The position numbers and the translations under genes were made by a program. This document shows, piece after piece, positions 19,827-23,734 of a stretch of DNA of 23,734 bases (positions are counted from its first letter, which is position 1; each line of letters starts with the position of its first letter). The notes below the pieces were generated by a model that did not search any database, was not told where the DNA came from, and saw only the letters and a list, made by a program, of their open reading frames with translations. Source of the stretch: Funneliformis mosseae (Eukaryota; Glomeromycota; Glomeromycetes; Glomerales; Glomeraceae); assembly GCA_910592005.1 (NCBI GenBank), contig CAJVPP010000991.1, positions 1 through 23,734 of the forward strand. Direction: 5' to 3'.

Positions 19827-21953
19827 ATGAAGAAAGTAACTTTCTTCAAATTCATTGCAGTGTTATGTTCACTGTTAATAGCCATTCCTATTGCAATAGT
19901 AATTGCTGATGAAAGACCTGATGTTGGTACAGGTATATATTCGTTAGTGATTCTTGAATTTATTTGGGATATTGAAAATATTGAAAAGGATGTTCTTTCA
20001 ACATCATTATCGATTTGGTTTGATTTTACTCCTAATTTTCTAATCGCTAATAATAATAAAAAAACTTTATAAACCACAGTTATTGGTATAGATTTAGGTA
20101 CGACCTATTCTTGTGTAGGTGTTCACGTAAATGGAAGAGTTGAAATATTAGCCAATGACCAGGGTAATCGTATCACACCTTCGTACGTTGCCTTTACCGA
20201 TGAAGAACGTCTAGTCGGTGATGCAGCAAAAAATCAGTTTGCCAACAACCCTCAAAACACCATTTTCGACGCCAAACGATTGATTGGTCGTCGCTTTACC
20301 GACAAAGAAGTTCAACAAGATATGAAACACTTTCCATTTAAGGTTATTGACAAGGACGGTAAACCGGCTATTCAAGTCACCGTAAAAGGTGAACAAAAAG
20401 TATTTACACCAGAAGAAATATCGGCCATGGTTCTTGGTAAAATGAAAGAAATTGCCGAATCATATTTAGGCAAGAAAGTCACACATGCGGTAGTTACGGT
20501 TCCAGCATACTTCAATGACGCTCAAAGACAAGCCACAAAGGATGCTGGCACTATTGCTGGTCTTAATGTCCTCCGTATTGTAAATGAACCCACAGCCGCT
20601 GCTATCGCATATGGTCTTGATAAATCCGATGGTGAACGTCAAATTCTAGTCTATGATCTTGGTGGTGGTACCTTTGATGTCTCTCTCTTGTCAATCGATG
20701 ATGGTGTTTTTGAGGTTTTGTCAACTGCTGGTGATACACACTTGGGAGGTGAAGATTTCGACAACCGGGTTATCGATCACTTTGTTAAGGTCTATAAAAA
20801 GAAGAATAAGGTTGATGTTACATCGGATTTAAAAGCCATGGGTAAATTAAAGCGTGAAGTTGAAAAGGCCAAGCGTACTTTATCCTCCCAAATGTCAACT
20901 CGTATTGAAATCGAATCATTCCACGATGGAAAAGATTTTTCTGAAACTTTGACTCGTGCCAAATTTGAAGAACTAAACAACGATCTCTTCCGTAAAACGA
21001 TAAAACCTGTTGAAAATGTGTTGAAAGATGCAAATATTGAAAAGAAGGATGTACATGATATTGTTCTTGTAGGTGGTTCCACCCGTATTCCCAAAGTTCA
21101 ACAACTCCTCGAAGAATTCTTTAACGGCAAAAAGGCTTCCAAAAATATTAATCCTGATGAAGCTGTTGCATATGGTGCCGCCGTACAAGGTGGTATTCTT
21201 TCTGGAGACGAAAATGTCAAAGAAGTTCTATTGGTTGATGTTTGTCCTCTTACTCTTGGTATTGAAACGACTGGTGGTGTAATGACAAAATTGATTCCTC
21301 GTAATACTGTAATCCCCACAAAGAAGTCACAAATTTTCTCAACCGCCGCGGATAATCAACCTACTGTTTTAATTCAAGTTTTTGAAGGTGAACGATCTAT
21401 GACTAAAGATAACAACTTGCTTGGCAAGTTCGAATTGACAGGCATACCACCTGCACCACGAGGTATACCACAGATTGAGGTTACATTCGAAATTGATGCC
21501 AACGGTATAATGAAAGTATCTGCGGCTGATAAGGGAACAGGAAAATCTGAATCGATTACAATCACCAACGATAAAGGTCGTCTCTCCAAAGAAGAAATCG
21601 ATCGTATGGTTGAAGAAGCTGAACAATTTGCCGAAGAGGATAAGATTCAAAAGGAACGAATCGAAGCCAGAAATCAACTTGAAAACTTTGCATACTCTCT
21701 CAAAAATCAAATTGGTGATGATAATGACCTTGGCAAGAAACTCAATGAAATGGACAAGAAAACTATTAAAGATGCAATCAAGTCAGTTGAAGATTGGTTA
21801 AATGAACATTCAAATTCGGCGATGAAAGAAGATTTTGATGAAAAACGAGAAGAATTAGAATCTATTGTCAATCCAATAACTTCAAAATTGTATGCGGACC
21901 AAACTCCACCTTCACAAGACGATGAAGAGCCACCATCTCATGATGAGTTGTAG
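19827..21953 (+). CDS. KAR2: ER-luminal Hsp70 chaperone BiP/Kar2, 659 aa
   Basis: Exon 1 (19827-19932) and exon 2 (20080-21953) join through a 147-nt GT-AG intron (1980 nt, in frame). Residues 1-27 are a signal peptide ([20 protein letters not shown]...). The ATPase domain shows all three Hsp70 signatures: [12 protein letters not shown] (39-50), [12 protein letters not shown] (228-239) and [13 protein letters not shown] (363-375). The interdomain linker [15 protein letters not shown] is at 418-432, followed by the substrate-binding domain and helical lid. The C-terminus PPSHDEL is an HDEL retrieval signal, which places it in the ER lumen. BiP folds secretory proteins, drives translocation through Sec61/Sec63 and keeps the unfolded-protein sensor Ire1 inactive. 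The only intron falls between the signal peptide and the first phosphate loop. Codon use is more GC-rich and regular than in its neighbours, which suggests high expression. Confidence 0.98.
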
Positions 21954-22939
21954 AAAAAAAAGAAAAATCTAATAATAATAAAAAATTAATTTAGCTTAGA
22001 CTTTACAAACAAAAAAATTATTAATTTTTATAATTGCAGTTTAAATGTTCAATGTTTAAATAACAAAAAATTTCAAAGCATCGTGTTGATGAAAAAAAAA
22101 ACAAGAACATTACAAAATTTTGACATTTTTGCATTATTTCAAATAAAATTATTATTTTATTGATTTTATAAAACGTTGATTATTGAGCTTATTTCTAAAT
22201 GCAATTTTTTTTTAAAATTATAAAAAGTGCGTCCTTTCTGTAAATATCACGTGATAAGTATTTTAAAAAAATTTTTATTTATACATGGGTCTGGGATTGG
22301 TAAATTAAATCACGTGGATATCGTTTTTTAAATCGTATATAACAATAAAATATTTTTTTTCTTAAATCACATTTTTTATTATGGTACTAAGTAAAAAAAT
22401 TTTGACTTAATAAAAATTCTATAAAATCATAATTTTAATAAATTATTTATATACAAATCTAGAAAGTTTTAAATAAAAATTCAAATAAAATTTAATTTAG
22501 TATTTGGTAATTACAGATAATTTATAGTAAAAAATAAAAAAATTATAATTTTATTTTATAAACTATTATATTTTTTTTTTAGTAAATAATATAATTTAAA
22601 ATTTTTTTTGAAATTTTCTTTGTTTTACTATAAAATACTTATTACTAGAAAATGGAAAATCATTGTTAAATTTAAAATGATCTTAATAAATTTATATTGG
22701 TATTTACTTTATCTAAACTTTTATACAATTATAAAAGCCAATTAACATCAATTCAAATATTAAATGGATAAATAGCAAGATATTTTTGTAATTTAAATTA
22801 GATACATTCTTAATTTATTATTATTTATTATATATAAATTATCTTTAATTTACTTAATTTTATAGTTTATAACAATATAATCAATAAATATTAAAAAATC
22901 TATTTAATTTATAGATGTCTGCCAAAACCTCCTCAAAAT
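21954..22939. other. AT-rich 3' flank, no gene seen
   Basis: BiP's 3' untranslated region must lie here, but no single polyadenylation signal stands out among many AATAAA-like words. No coding sense is found on either strand. Two CACGTG sites at 22248-22253 (inside the 8-bp palindrome TCACGTGA) and 22311-22316 are the only notable motifs. Confidence 0.6.
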
Positions 22940-23080
22940 AATTTCGTCATATCCTTTTCTATATTTTTAATATAATTTCAACAGTTTCATCTTTCATCGT
23001 ATTGAAAGGGTTTTGTCATATCCCTTATTATGATTTTAATATAGTTTCGTCTAAGTTTTAATAAGAGGTTTCATTCCTCA
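22940..23080. repeat. Two-copy degenerate repeat, ~69 bp period
   Basis: GTCATATCCYTT followed by TTTTAATATARTTTC occurs at about 22946 and again at about 23015, 69 bp apart. It is non-coding and degenerate. Confidence 0.6.
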
Positions 23081-23229
23081 TCTATAATTTAATTATTTTT
23101 CAATATTAATAATTCTTTTAATATTATATTTAATTTATAATAGAAATTATGAATAAATAAAACATAATAATCTAAATAATCTTTTTTAAAATTTATAAAA
23201 AAAGTTATAAATAAGGACAGTGTCATTTA

Positions 23230-23734
23230 TTACATAATATTCATTTACTATAAGCTTATATACTGTCATTGGATTCGTTTTCATTTATCTTAATGTCTAA
23301 GTTAAAAGGCTACGGTAGCTGATTTTACACGTTGGAGTTTCTGACCTTAGGATTTTCTCTAAGTCCTATAGGTATCCGTTATACTTGAATCAACTCAACA
23401 ATTTATCACGTCTTAAAACTTAAGATATATTAGTCGAACTCGTAATGATGAACTCAATAGCAAGTTAGTGTAGTGTATCATAACAATCCTAGGTGAAGGA
23501 CAATGTTGAAGGGAAAAGTAGTTTGTATGGATTTAAATTGATTCCTTTATTTATAACTTGAAACTCGCAAAAGAGTTTATAAACTTGCAAAGGAGTTAAT
23601 TTGCAACTTAAGCAAAAAGCTATTCTATTTATACAAAATGATTTTGCTACAGCTAGCTATTTGCTACGCTATAAATTAACTAAATATAGATATATGTCTC
23701 AATAAAAATATACTTAAATATAATAAAATAATAA
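23230..23734. repeat. Possible LTR-like or other mobile-element fragment at the edge
   Basis: This block has a more balanced composition than the sequence before it, including GGCTACGGTAGC, CCTTAGGATTTTCTCTAAGTC and GGTGAAGGACAATGTTGAAGG. It contains an imperfect 20-bp direct pair (23562-23581 and 23582-23601, AACTYGCAAARGAGTT) and a GCTAC/GCTAGC-rich part near 23648-23670. There is no open frame. It resembles the non-coding end of a retroelement, but termini, primer-binding site and second copy are not in the window. Confidence 0.3.

Noticed and set aside
20792..21710. Several minus-strand open frames inside BiP
   Set aside because: They are complements of a strongly conserved Hsp70 coding exon and show no independent protein sense.

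Overview
The window reads as nuclear DNA of an early-diverging, very AT-rich, intron-rich fungus. Arbuscular mycorrhizal fungi of the Rhizophagus irregularis type fit best. Coding genes have many short GT-AG introns (often 60-100 nt, some with a CTAAC-like branch site), an ER chaperone ends in HDEL, and several genes and decayed genes resemble protein families I associate with Glomeromycotina. The species assignment is an inference from memory; nothing was searched.

Region 1 (1-6579) is a graveyard of repeats. It starts with 24 exact-length 25-bp units that can fold on themselves. Next comes a 144-bp MITE with hAT-like ends and a perfect 8-bp target duplication, then GGCYRATT-rich degenerate repeats. 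A decayed multi-copy protein gene lies on the + strand (about 1345-2358), followed by a ~182-bp tandem repeat. Two decayed transposon-like genes lie on the minus strand (about 3270-4690 and 5350-5900).

Region 2 (6580-12149) holds a lineage-specific 11-exon gene on the minus strand with a tandemly triplicated exon, a decayed endonuclease-like gene on the minus strand, a small coiled-coil/membrane protein on the + strand, and prefoldin subunit 2 on the minus strand.

Region 3 (12307-21953) is a compact block of housekeeping genes. It contains a membrane RING-H2 protein (+), the mitochondrial ABC transporter ATM1 (-), bystin/ENP1 (+) and the ER Hsp70 BiP/KAR2 (+). Prefoldin 2 and the RING gene are divergent with 157 bp between their start codons; ATM1 and bystin are divergent with 365 bp. 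ATM1 converges on the RING gene. These genes act in different compartments (cytosolic folding, membrane ubiquitination, Fe-S export, ribosome assembly, ER folding), so the cluster looks like ordinary gene packing and not a pathway.

Region 4 (21954-23734) is AT-rich non-coding DNA with two CACGTG sites, a two-copy repeat and, at the right edge, a less AT-rich block that may be part of an LTR-like element.

I derived exon boundaries by hand from splice signals and frame continuity. In the prefoldin, RING, ATM1, BiP and 486-residue models every exon junction keeps frame. Bystin has one unresolved base and the coiled-coil gene one unresolved junction.
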